This document shows, piece after piece, positions 1 through 5,351 of a stretch of DNA of 5,351 nt. Each line of letters opens with the position of its first letter. Position 1 is the first letter of the stretch. The notes under the pieces were generated by a model. The model saw nothing but the letters and a program-made list of their open reading frames with translations, ran no database searches and was not told where the DNA came from. Source of the stretch: an uncultured Prevotella sp. (GTDB taxonomy: Bacteria > Bacteroidota > Bacteroidia > Bacteroidales > Bacteroidaceae). A program made the position numbers and the translations under genes. The stretch lies in the NCBI GenBank assembly GCA_900552675.1, contig USAI01000113.1:1-5351 (forward strand), read 5' to 3'.

Positions 1-122
1 ATGTGCAACTTTTTACTCATATTTATCAACTTAAATTAATTCCGCCAACGGGTTTTAATATTGTCATTTTTACATCTAAAGGGCAATAAAAGTGCTATTT
101 AGCATCTTTTTCAACAAAAACT

Positions 123-154
123 TTTGGTCAAGAAATGTTTTTCTCTTAACTTTG
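123..154 (+). promoter_or_regulatory. Bacteroidetes-type promoter of the three-gene operon
   Basis: A TTTG (123-126, the -33 element) is followed after 20 bases by TAACTTTG (147-154), an exact match to the Bacteroidetes -7 consensus TAnnTTTG. The spacing is what the housekeeping sigma factor of this phylum normally uses. Transcription would start near 160, giving a leader of about 85 bases before the lipoprotein gene at 246. The surrounding sequence is very AT-rich compared with the genes. No other box pair of this quality is visible in 1-245. The assignment rests on motif match only. Confidence 0.72.
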
Positions 155-173
155 CACACGATACATTATTTAT

Positions 174-219
174 AAAAAGAGGAGCAGGGGCATTAGGCAG
201 CCCGCAACGCGCTCTTTTT
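174..219 (+). promoter_or_regulatory. Structured 5' leader hairpin, attenuator-like
   Basis: AAAAAGAG (174-181) can pair with CTCTTTTT (212-219) over 8 perfect base pairs. Inside it, GGGC (188-191) can pair with GCCC (200-203) around an 8-base loop, leaving an asymmetric internal loop. The descending arm ends in five T, so the element resembles an intrinsic terminator. It lies between the predicted transcription start (about 160) and the start codon at 246, so it would be in the leader of the operon mRNA. It could be an attenuator, a stabilising 5' stem, or an uncharacterised cis-regulatory RNA. I do not recognise a known riboswitch class in it. Confidence 0.45.
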
Positions 220-245
220 CTGAACTAAAAGATAATAGGTTTTTA

Positions 246-1424
246 ATGAAAGGAACATTTTTTGCCCTTGGCCTGCTGTGCGTGTCGGCCACGCTCACGT
301 CATGCTTCAAGGACGAGCCCCTCAATGCCGAATGTGACATTGAGCAAGCGTATATACATGTAGACAATCCTGAAGCTATGTTCTTCAACAACAACGACAC
401 GTTGGTGAAGGTGCTGTCGAGCGAGCGCAACATTAAGTTTAAGGTGTTGCCCGAAGCCGACATTACGGCCGTGGTTCCACAATTTAGGGTAACGCCAGGC
501 GCTACAGTGGCTGCTGTCGATGGGCTACCCCTTAACACGCCGCGCGACTTTTCTGATGGCAAGACAGTGCAATATACCGTAACATCGGAAGACGGACAGT
601 GGAACCGCACCTACACCGTGAGCATGGGCATGCGCACCCTCGACGCCATTTCCAACTTCGGCTTTGAAAACGTGCAGATGGTGACTGAAGGCTGTAACCG
701 TCCCTACGACGCATGGGTAGAATCCTTTGACGATGGCTATATTATCGACTGCTGGGCTACAGGCAATGGTGGTTTCGACATCAGCATGGGCGTGGAAGAC
801 GACGAAAACCACGTAACGAAAGATCAGTTCCCCTCAGTGAGCGTTGACAACGGACGAACAGGAAAGGCTGTGCGACTGACCACCTGCGACACGGGACCTT
901 TCGGACACTTCATGAACATGCCTATCGCGGCAGGAAACCTCTTCCTCGGCAAGTTCGACCTCTCTGAGGCGCTGGGCGAGACGCTGAAAGCCACCATGTT
1001 TGGTGTGCCCGTAAGCAAGAAGCCCCTCAACTTCTCGGGCTACTATAAATATAAGCCTGGCGAGACGTTTACAAATCGCGATAACAAAGTAGACCCCACC
1101 ATTACCGACCGTGGCGACATTTATGCCGTGCTGTATCGCAACACCAACGAGAAAGGACAGGCCGTAACGCTTGATGGCGGAAACGTGCGCACCAGCAACC
1201 TCATCGTGGCAACAGCCATCATCGACGAGGTGAAGACGACCGACGAATGGACTTTCTTCAACATTCCATTCACCTACACCGCAAACATCGACCCCACCAC
1301 GCTGGCACGTCATGGCTATAACCTGGCCGTGGTGTTCACATCAAGCTTCAAGGGCGCCGACTTCCAGGGTGCGGTGGGCAGCACGCTGTACATTGACGAT
1401 GTTAACCTGTCGTGGGAAGAATAA
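246..1424 (+). CDS. PCMD domain surface lipoprotein
   Basis: A 392-residue predicted lipoprotein. The hydrophobic signal peptide ends in a lipobox, L17-T18-S19-C20, so C20 should be lipidated. The following F-K-D-E (21-24) resembles the charged lipoprotein export signal that sends Bacteroidetes lipoproteins to the outer face of the outer membrane. Residues about 50-128 form an Ig-like beta module with the pattern DFS..YTVTSEDG..YTV common in surface proteins of this phylum. Residues about 137-391 match the PCMD family (putative carbohydrate metabolism domain): NFGFE (137-141), GRTGKAVRL (203-211), DEWTFFNIPFTY (333-344) and the closing LYIDDVNL (381-388). PCMD domains are thought to be jelly-roll carbohydrate-related folds, but no catalytic residues can be named, so binding is as likely as catalysis. 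The start at 246 is chosen because it gives a complete signal peptide. This is the first gene of the operon, behind a promoter and a structured leader. Family assignment is fairly sure, function is not. Confidence 0.88.
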   Translation: MKGTFFALGLLCVSATLTSCFKDEPLNAECDIEQAYIHVDNPEAMFFNNNDTLVKVLSSERNIKFKVLPEADITAVVPQFRVTPGATVAAVDGLPLNTPRDFSDGKTVQYTVTSEDGQWNRTYTVSMGMRTLDAISNFGFENVQMVTEGCNRPYDAWVESFDDGYIIDCWATGNGGFDISMGVEDDENHVTKDQFPSVSVDNGRTGKAVRLTTCDTGPFGHFMNMPIAAGNLFLGKFDLSEALGETLKATMFGVPVSKKPLNFSGYYKYKPGETFTNRDNKVDPTITDRGDIYAVLYRNTNEKGQAVTLDGGNVRTSNLIVATAIIDEVKTTDEWTFFNIPFTYTANIDPTTLARHGYNLAVVFTSSFKGADFQGAVGSTLYIDDVNLSWEE

Positions 1425-1498
1425 ACACCCTTCTCTCCCCCCACACACACTAACATATACACACTGCATAACGCTCAAAGCAAAAACATAAGAAACAA
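1425..1498 (+). other. C-rich, G-poor spacer between operon genes
   Basis: This 74-base gap contains only four G and opens with a pyrimidine run and a CA-repeat stretch (about 1426-1465), then becomes A-rich before the next start codon. There is no hairpin followed by T and no TAnnTTTG box, so I see neither an intrinsic terminator nor an internal promoter. The A-rich final 20 bases fit the SD-independent translation starts of Bacteroidetes. The C-over-G bias is of the kind Rho uses for loading, which is suggestive only. Confidence 0.35.
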
Positions 1499-2248
1499 AT
1501 GAAAAGATACATCATAGCAGCCACCATGGCAATGGCCATATCGGCACAGGCAATGGCCATCGGCATCTTCGATAACCTCACCTATTATGCTCGCGCTGGA
1601 TATGCGCTGGGCGGAACGGCTCCGCTGGGCATGCCGGCCGAGATACGTGGCTTGAACAAATTTTCAGTGAAGCCTAACATCACCCTGGCGCTCGACGCCT
1701 ACAAGCCGCTGGGCAACGGATGGGGATTGCTGGCAGGCTTTCACTACGAAAACAAAAACATGAAGACCGATGCCGACGTAAAAAACTATCACATGGAGAT
1801 GCGACAAGGCGGACGCACCGTGAACGGTAGGTTTACAGGTAGCGTGGTAACCGAGGTTGACGAGTGGATGGTAACACTGCCCCTACAGGCCACCTACGAT
1901 CTGGGTAACGTGCGACTGAAGGCGGGGCCCTACCTCAGCTACGTGCTGTCGAACAACTTCTCAGGCTATGCCTACGACGGACATCTGCGTGTGGGCGACC
2001 CCACAGGCAATAAGATAAACATTGGGTCGGACGAAAGCTCGCGTGGCACCTACGACTTCTCTGACGACCTGCGACACCTGCAGTTCGGCCTCAACGCTGG
2101 CGCCGACTGGTACTTCTCAAAACGATGGGGCGCCTACGCCGACATAGCATGGGGCCTAACAGGCATCTTCAAAAGCAATTTTAAAACCATCGAGCAAACC
2201 ATGTACCCCATATACGGCACCATAGGCGTGACGTATAAGCTGAAATAA
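1499..2248 (+). CDS. Outer-membrane beta-barrel protein (porin-like family)
   Basis: A 249-residue protein with a signal peptide (residues 1-20, probable cleavage after AQAMA) and a body of alternating amphipathic beta strands typical of the small outer-membrane beta-barrel families of Bacteroidetes (OMP_b-brl type). Strand-like segments include LTYYARAGYALGG (27-39), the paired segments WGLLAGFHYEN and MVTLPLQATYDL, VRLKAGPYLSYVL, LQFGLNAGADWYF and WGAYADIAWGL, and the protein ends with a short polar C-terminal strand, YGTIGVTYKLK. The size suggests an 8- to 10-strand barrel, too small for a TonB-dependent transporter, and no plug domain is present. It sits between two PCMD-containing surface proteins, 74 bases after the first and 34 before the second, with no internal terminator, so it is probably co-transcribed. 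It may be a membrane partner of those proteins or an independent small porin; the specific role is unknown. The start at 1499 gives a proper MKRY n-region. Confidence 0.85.
   Translation: MKRYIIAATMAMAISAQAMAIGIFDNLTYYARAGYALGGTAPLGMPAEIRGLNKFSVKPNITLALDAYKPLGNGWGLLAGFHYENKNMKTDADVKNYHMEMRQGGRTVNGRFTGSVVTEVDEWMVTLPLQATYDLGNVRLKAGPYLSYVLSNNFSGYAYDGHLRVGDPTGNKINIGSDESSRGTYDFSDDLRHLQFGLNAGADWYFSKRWGAYADIAWGLTGIFKSNFKTIEQTMYPIYGTIGVTYKLK
1528..1560 (+). repeat. 12-base direct repeat inside the signal peptide coding region
   Basis: GGCAATGGCCAT occurs at 1528-1539 and again at 1549-1560, exactly 21 bases (7 codons) apart and therefore in the same frame. Both copies encode Ala-Met-Ala-Ile in the hydrophobic core and cleavage region of the signal peptide of the beta-barrel protein. 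It looks like a small in-frame duplication. Loss or gain of a unit would change the signal peptide by seven residues. Confidence 0.7.
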
Positions 2249-2282
2249 AGAAAACAGTTAAATCCCAAAAACAATAAGAAAA

Positions 2283-3851
2283 ATGAAAAAGTTATTTACA
2301 TTATTATTCGTAGCCATGACCGCTCTCACCGGCATGGCCGACACCTACAACGGACCGTTGCACATCGATGTCGACGGCCAAACTGTAGACCAGACCACTG
2401 ACATCACAATAGAGAAGCAGGCCGATGGTAACTATACCCTGAAGTTGATGAACTTTAAGATCACGCTGGGCAAAATGACCATGAACGTGGGCAACATCAT
2501 CATTACCGACGTGCCCGCTGTATCAAACGGTCAGACACAAATGCTGAAGACAAAGAAAAACATCGCCATCAAAGGCGGTAGCATGGACTTTTTGCTGAAG
2601 AGCGTGCCCATCGACATGATTGGCGAGCTGCGCGATGGCGACTTCTACACCAACATCAACATCAGCATGGCTACTCAGAAAATCAAGGTTACCTTCGGCA
2701 CTGCCAAGTATCAGTTGCCCAACGCTGGCTTTGAAACTTATCACACAGCAACAGTAACATCGCCCGACGACCCTAATGACAAAGCTACCAGCGACGAGCC
2801 CAACTACTGGCACTCGTTCATGAGCGCTTCAGGCCCCCTCGTTTACTTTGCTGGCTATAATCCTGTAGCCTTTAAGTGCGACGAGGTGCGCCCTGGTTCT
2901 ACTGGCAAGCATAGCCTCATGCTGAAGAGCTACAACGCATTCATCGCCATCGCTAACGGCACCATCACCACTGGCCGCATGAACACTGGCGACGTTATTG
3001 CCAGCAATACCGACGCAAACTATGCGTGGAGCGATATGAGCAATACCGATAAAGATGCTCACGGCGACCCCTTCTACGCTACACTGTACAGCCTCCCCGA
3101 CGCTATGAAGGTATGGCTGAAGTTTAAGCAAGCCACTGCCAACGCCCAGCACCCCTACGCCACCGCTACCGCCATCATCAACGACGGTACCGAGTTCCAC
3201 GAGCCTGCTCCCTCTAAGACCACTTACACCAACGTGGTGGGCGAAGCACGCAACGCAAAGATTGCTGAGACGGGCGACGAGTGGAAAGAGTTTACCATCC
3301 CCTTCACCTACGACGCCTTCGCACAGTATGGCGCAAAGGCTAAGTCGGTGCTCGTAACTCTCTCAACCAATGCCGACGCTGGCCAGGGCTCTGACGGCGA
3401 CCTCCTCTACGTTGACGACCTGAGCTTCGTATATAACGCTGGCCTGAAGGCCATCACCCTGACCGCCGAGAATGGCGAGGTGTTTAACGTTGACGGCGTA
3501 AACGCTGAGACAAAAGAATATACCGCTACCGTGCCCTTCGATGTTACTGCCAATAACCTGAAGGCTGTGAGCGACGGTAAGGGCGCCTACGTAAGCACCA
3601 CCATCGCCGACGGTAAGGCCACCATCGAGATTACCTCTAACGACCTCGCCACCACAAACGTCTATACCCTCAACATCAAGAAGGGCAACGCTCAGGGCAT
3701 CACATCGGGCATCAACGGTGCTCAGGCTGCTCAGGCACAGGCCGCTGGCATCTACACCATCGGCGGTATGCGCGTAAACGCTATCACCAAGCCCGGCCTC
3801 TACATCGTGAATGGTGCCGACGGCAGCGTGAAGAAGGTGCTGAAGAAGTAA
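2283..3851 (+). CDS. Secreted calycin-like / PCMD / Ig-like protein with sorting-type tail
   Basis: A 522-residue exported protein. Residues 1-19 are a classical signal peptide (MKKLFTLLFV core, cleavage likely after G-M-A19); no lipobox. Residues about 21-140 match the calycin-like (lipocalin-like) domain of Bacteroidetes: YNGPLHIDVDGQ (22-33), NIIITDVPA (71-79), GELRDGDFYTNINI (114-127), IKVTFG (134-139). Residues about 145-385 are homologous to the PCMD domain of the lipoprotein at 246: NAGFE (147-151), GSTGKHSLML (205-214), DEWKEFTIPFTY (332-343), LLYVDDL (374-380). Residues about 388-467 form an Ig/cadherin-like sandwich ending VYTLNIKK. After an Ala/Gln-rich linker (478-488), the tail IYTIGGMRV...KPGLYIVNG...VKKVLKK resembles the C-terminal sorting domain of type IX secretion cargo. 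Lysine codons after residue 385 are AAG in 11 of 12 cases, suggesting high expression. It is the last gene of the operon, followed by a strong terminator. A ligand- or glycan-binding surface role is inferred; the calycin cavity ligand is unknown. Confidence 0.87.
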   Translation: MKKLFTLLFVAMTALTGMADTYNGPLHIDVDGQTVDQTTDITIEKQADGNYTLKLMNFKITLGKMTMNVGNIIITDVPAVSNGQTQMLKTKKNIAIKGGSMDFLLKSVPIDMIGELRDGDFYTNINISMATQKIKVTFGTAKYQLPNAGFETYHTATVTSPDDPNDKATSDEPNYWHSFMSASGPLVYFAGYNPVAFKCDEVRPGSTGKHSLMLKSYNAFIAIANGTITTGRMNTGDVIASNTDANYAWSDMSNTDKDAHGDPFYATLYSLPDAMKVWLKFKQATANAQHPYATATAIINDGTEFHEPAPSKTTYTNVVGEARNAKIAETGDEWKEFTIPFTYDAFAQYGAKAKSVLVTLSTNADAGQGSDGDLLYVDDLSFVYNAGLKAITLTAENGEVFNVDGVNAETKEYTATVPFDVTANNLKAVSDGKGAYVSTTIADGKATIEITSNDLATTNVYTLNIKKGNAQGITSGINGAQAAQAQAAGIYTIGGMRVNAITKPGLYIVNGADGSVKKVLKK

Positions 3852-3900
3852 GGTTCTACCGTTTCGCATGACATATACATGCCGTCAGTAAGGTTTTACT
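3847..3900 (+). repeat. 14-base imperfect direct repeat spanning the stop codon
   Basis: AGTAAGGTTCTACC (3847-3860, containing the TAA stop of the preceding gene) recurs as AGTAAGGTTTTACT (3887-3900), 12 of 14 bases identical, 40 bases apart. The second copy is folded into the hairpin at 3885-3902. The AGTAA of the first copy could pair instead with TTACT (3896-3900) of the hairpin, so an alternative fold is possible. It may be a chance or a local duplication. Confidence 0.5.
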
Positions 3901-3902
3901 GA
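3866..3902 (+). other. Two tandem stem-loops in the 3' untranslated region
   Basis: GCATG (3866-3870) pairs with CATGC (3878-3882) around a 7-base loop. TCAGTAA (3885-3891) then pairs with TTACTGA (3896-3902) around a GGTT loop, 7 perfect base pairs. The second stem is followed by A rather than T on this strand, so neither is an intrinsic terminator for the + strand. They lie between the stop codon at 3851 and the true terminator and may protect the mRNA 3' end or belong to a 3'-end-derived small RNA. Confidence 0.4.
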
Positions 3903-3911
3903 AAAAAGAAG

Positions 3912-3951
3912 AAAAAGGTCCCGTACTCACAACGAGTTCGGGACTTTTTTT
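3912..3951 (+). terminator. Strong intrinsic terminator of the operon
   Basis: GTCCCG (3918-3923) pairs with CGGGAC (3939-3944), and after one T/T mismatch ACTC (3925-3928) pairs with GAGT (3934-3937) around the loop ACAAC. A run of seven T (3945-3951) follows, and the A-run at 3912-3916 can extend the stem with the T-run. This is a textbook rho-independent terminator and closes the three-gene operon 60 bases after its last stop codon. The A-run on the other side means it could act on both strands. Confidence 0.92.
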
Positions 3952-3952
3952 G

Positions 3953-3960
3953 TAGTTTTG
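3953..3960 (+). promoter_or_regulatory. -7 promoter box of the DUF2851 gene
   Basis: TAGTTTTG matches the Bacteroidetes -7 consensus TAnnTTTG exactly and begins one base after the terminator's T-run. The predicted transcription start near 3966 would leave a leader of only about 17 bases before the ATG at 3984, without a Shine-Dalgarno sequence. I find no TTTG at the normal -33 distance, because the terminator hairpin occupies that place, so the promoter is either weak or relies on the -7 box. Confidence 0.55.
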
Positions 3961-3983
3961 CATATCCAACTCTTACCATCACC

Positions 3984-5312
3984 ATGGAACAGCTACTACA
4001 TTATGTATGGAAGCACAAACTCTTCCCACTAACCACTCTTGTCACCACTAAAGGGCAAGAGGTTGAGGTTATCGACCCCGGATTGCTAAACCGCAATGCA
4101 GGGCCCGACTTCTTCAATGCTAAGGTGCGCATAGCAGGTATCATGTGGGTGGGAAATGTGGAGATACACCTGAAGACGTCTGACTGGCTGGCGCATCACC
4201 ACAACACCGCCCCCGCCTACGATAATGTGGTGCTGCACGTGGTTGAACAAGACGATGGCGCACAGGCGCTGTGCACCGACGGCAAACAGCCGCCACTGCT
4301 GGTGCTGCCCATACCGCAAAGCATGAGAGACAACTATAAGGCGCTGCTACATGAAGATGCCTATCCGCCATGCCACAGCATCATAGCCGAGCTATCAAAC
4401 CTCACAAAGCACAGTTGGCTGAGCGTTCTACAAACCGAACGGCTGCAGCAAAAGGCCGAGGCCATCATGCAACGGGCGAAACAGTGTGGGGCCGACTGGG
4501 AGCGGGCCTTCTTCATCACGCTGGCACGCAACTTTGGGTTCGGCATCAATGGCGACGCGCTGGAGGCGTGGGCCACAAACCTGTCGCTCGACGCTGCCGC
4601 TCATCATCGCGACGACCTCTTCCAAATAGAGGCGCTGTTCTTGGGGCAGGCGGGCTTGCTAAACGTGGCGGCCACAGCGGCACACAGGCAGGTAGAGACA
4701 GCTGCCGACGATTATTTTCAACGCCTCTCAAACGAGTATGCCTACCTCGCCCATAAGTTCCGCCTCGAAGCCATCGACGCCAGGCAGTGGCGCTTCCTAC
4801 GACTGCGCCCGCAAAACTTTCCGTATATACGCTTGGCACAGTTGGCACACCTGTACCACTCACGACAATGCTCGCTCAGCATCATGGCCGACTGCACCAC
4901 AATAAAAGAGCTACGCACCGCACTATCGACAAAGGTTACACCCTACTGGCAAACGCACTACACCTTTGGGCATGAGGCTCGGCAAAACGAAAAACGGCTC
5001 TCAACAGCCTCTACCGATATCATCATCATCAACACTGTGGTGCCCATGCTGTATGCCTACGGCTGCCACCGCGACGATGAACGGCTCTGCCACCGCGCCA
5101 TCACGCTGCTGGAGCAACTAAAGCCCGAAGACAATAACATTGTGCGCCTATGGCAACAATGTGGTCTGAAAGCCGAAAACGCCGCCGACACCCAAGCCCT
5201 CATACAGCTAAAACGCCTATACTGCGACCGCAAAGACTGCCTACGCTGCCGCTTCGGGTATGAGGCGCTGAAGAAGGGAAGAAATAAGGGAAAAGGGAAA
5301 AGTGAAAAGTGA
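3984..5312 (+). CDS. DUF2851 family protein
   Basis: A 442-residue cytoplasmic protein with no signal peptide or membrane segment. Length and sequence match the Bacteroidetes-specific DUF2851 family, whose function is not established. The family signature is clear at the N-terminus: LLHYVWKHKLFP (4-15), VEVIDPGLLNRNAGPDF (27-43), WVGNVEIHLKTSDW (55-68), AYDNVVLHVVE (78-88). The middle (about 135-390) appears mostly helical. The C-terminus carries a conserved block, DTQALIQLKRLYC (402-414) followed by CLRCRFG, giving cysteines 414, 419 and 422 with C393 upstream, a possible metal or Fe-S site (inference). P41-D42 and E60-x-H62 in beta-rich surroundings loosely recall a PD-(D/E)xK nuclease core, also inference. 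The last residues, KGKGKSEK, are encoded by 7-base repeats and look like an unconserved basic extension. It is separated from the upstream operon by a terminator and has its own promoter box. Codon use is less biased than in the preceding gene. Confidence 0.9.
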   Translation: MEQLLHYVWKHKLFPLTTLVTTKGQEVEVIDPGLLNRNAGPDFFNAKVRIAGIMWVGNVEIHLKTSDWLAHHHNTAPAYDNVVLHVVEQDDGAQALCTDGKQPPLLVLPIPQSMRDNYKALLHEDAYPPCHSIIAELSNLTKHSWLSVLQTERLQQKAEAIMQRAKQCGADWERAFFITLARNFGFGINGDALEAWATNLSLDAAAHHRDDLFQIEALFLGQAGLLNVAATAAHRQVETAADDYFQRLSNEYAYLAHKFRLEAIDARQWRFLRLRPQNFPYIRLAQLAHLYHSRQCSLSIMADCTTIKELRTALSTKVTPYWQTHYTFGHEARQNEKRLSTASTDIIIINTVVPMLYAYGCHRDDERLCHRAITLLEQLKPEDNNIVRLWQQCGLKAENAADTQALIQLKRLYCDRKDCLRCRFGYEALKKGRNKGKGKSEK

Positions 5313-5315
5313 AAA
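5288..5315 (+). repeat. Heptanucleotide tandem repeat over the DUF2851 stop codon
   Basis: Four consecutive 7-base units: GGGAAAA twice (5288-5301), then GTGAAAA twice (5302-5315). A degenerate purine-rich stretch precedes them from about 5271. The TGA stop codon (5310-5312) lies within the last unit. Seven is not a multiple of three, so a change in copy number would shift the frame and alter the protein's basic C-terminal tail. Confidence 0.8.
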
Positions 5316-5321
5316 ATCCTA

Positions 5322-5329
5322 TAGCTTTG
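5322..5329 (+). promoter_or_regulatory. Candidate -7 promoter box for a downstream gene
   Basis: TAGCTTTG matches the Bacteroidetes TAnnTTTG box, ten bases after the DUF2851 stop codon. The -33 position falls inside the purine heptamer repeats and has no TTTG. The downstream gene, if any, lies outside the window, so this is a weak call from one motif. Confidence 0.35.
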
Positions 5330-5351
5330 CCGCTCTCACACCATCTATCCC

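Noticed and set aside
3..89. An open frame of 28 codons running in from the left edge to a TAA at 87-89, as the possible end of an upstream gene
   Set aside because: The sequence is AT-rich, the stretch is short, and the translated residues show no recognisable family end; it may be chance. Sequence to the left is needed to decide.
88..111. Small hairpin TGCT-ATTT-AGCA followed by T5, as a terminator of an upstream gene
   Set aside because: Only four regular base pairs plus one G-T, AT-rich; too weak to call.
170..610. Minus-strand open frame of 146 codons covering the leader and the start of the lipoprotein gene
   Set aside because: It overlaps a convincing gene with signal peptide and domain on the other strand and has no recognisable protein features.
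834..1313. Minus-strand open frame of 159 codons inside the PCMD lipoprotein gene
   Set aside because: Shadow of the codon bias of the true gene; its translation has no family resemblance.
3363..3869. Minus-strand open frame of 168 codons opposite the end of the secreted protein gene
   Set aside because: It is explained by the strong codon bias of the + strand gene in this part; no promoter or protein signature supports it.
4370..4756. Plus-strand open frame of 128 codons within the DUF2851 gene in another frame
   Set aside because: Its translation is Arg/Ala/Gly-rich and low in structure, as expected from an out-of-frame reading of a GC-rich gene.
1..5351. A SusC/SusD-type glycan utilisation locus
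   Set aside because: No TonB-dependent transporter, SusD-like protein, glycoside hydrolase catalytic motif or regulator is present in the window; only accessory-type surface domains are seen.

Overview
The window looks like chromosomal DNA of a Bacteroidales bacterium, most likely Prevotella or a close relative. The evidence is the gene families present, two promoters of the Bacteroidetes TTTG / TAnnTTTG type, A-rich translation starts without Shine-Dalgarno sequences, a lipoprotein with an acidic surface-export signal after its lipidated cysteine, and a C-terminal tail resembling the type IX secretion sorting signal. This placement is inference; there is no rRNA or other marker gene.

Layout: positions 1-245 are AT-rich and non-coding. 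They hold a good candidate promoter (123-154) and then a structured leader hairpin (174-219). Three genes on the + strand follow with gaps of 74 and 34 bases and no internal terminator, so they probably form one operon: (1) a surface lipoprotein with an Ig-like module and a PCMD domain (246-1424); (2) a small outer-membrane beta-barrel protein (1499-2248); (3) a secreted four-part protein with a calycin-like domain, a PCMD-like domain, an Ig-like domain and a sorting-type tail (2283-3851). The operon ends in a 3' region with two small hairpins and a strong intrinsic terminator (3912-3951). Directly after the terminator's T-run lies a TAnnTTTG box for the fourth gene (3984-5312), a DUF2851-family protein. 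That gene ends inside a run of 7-base repeats, and another TAnnTTTG box stands at the right edge, probably for a gene outside the window.

How the genes may work together: genes 1 and 3 carry recognisably homologous PCMD domains, yet their surface-delivery signals differ (lipid anchor versus sorting tail) and the Ig-like module is on opposite sides of the PCMD domain. With a beta-barrel protein encoded between them, the operon reads as a cell-surface assembly that may bind a glycan or another ligand. No catalytic residues can be assigned and the substrate is unknown. The DUF2851 gene has its own promoter signal and is probably functionally separate.

I see no mobile element, CRISPR array, tRNA or rRNA.
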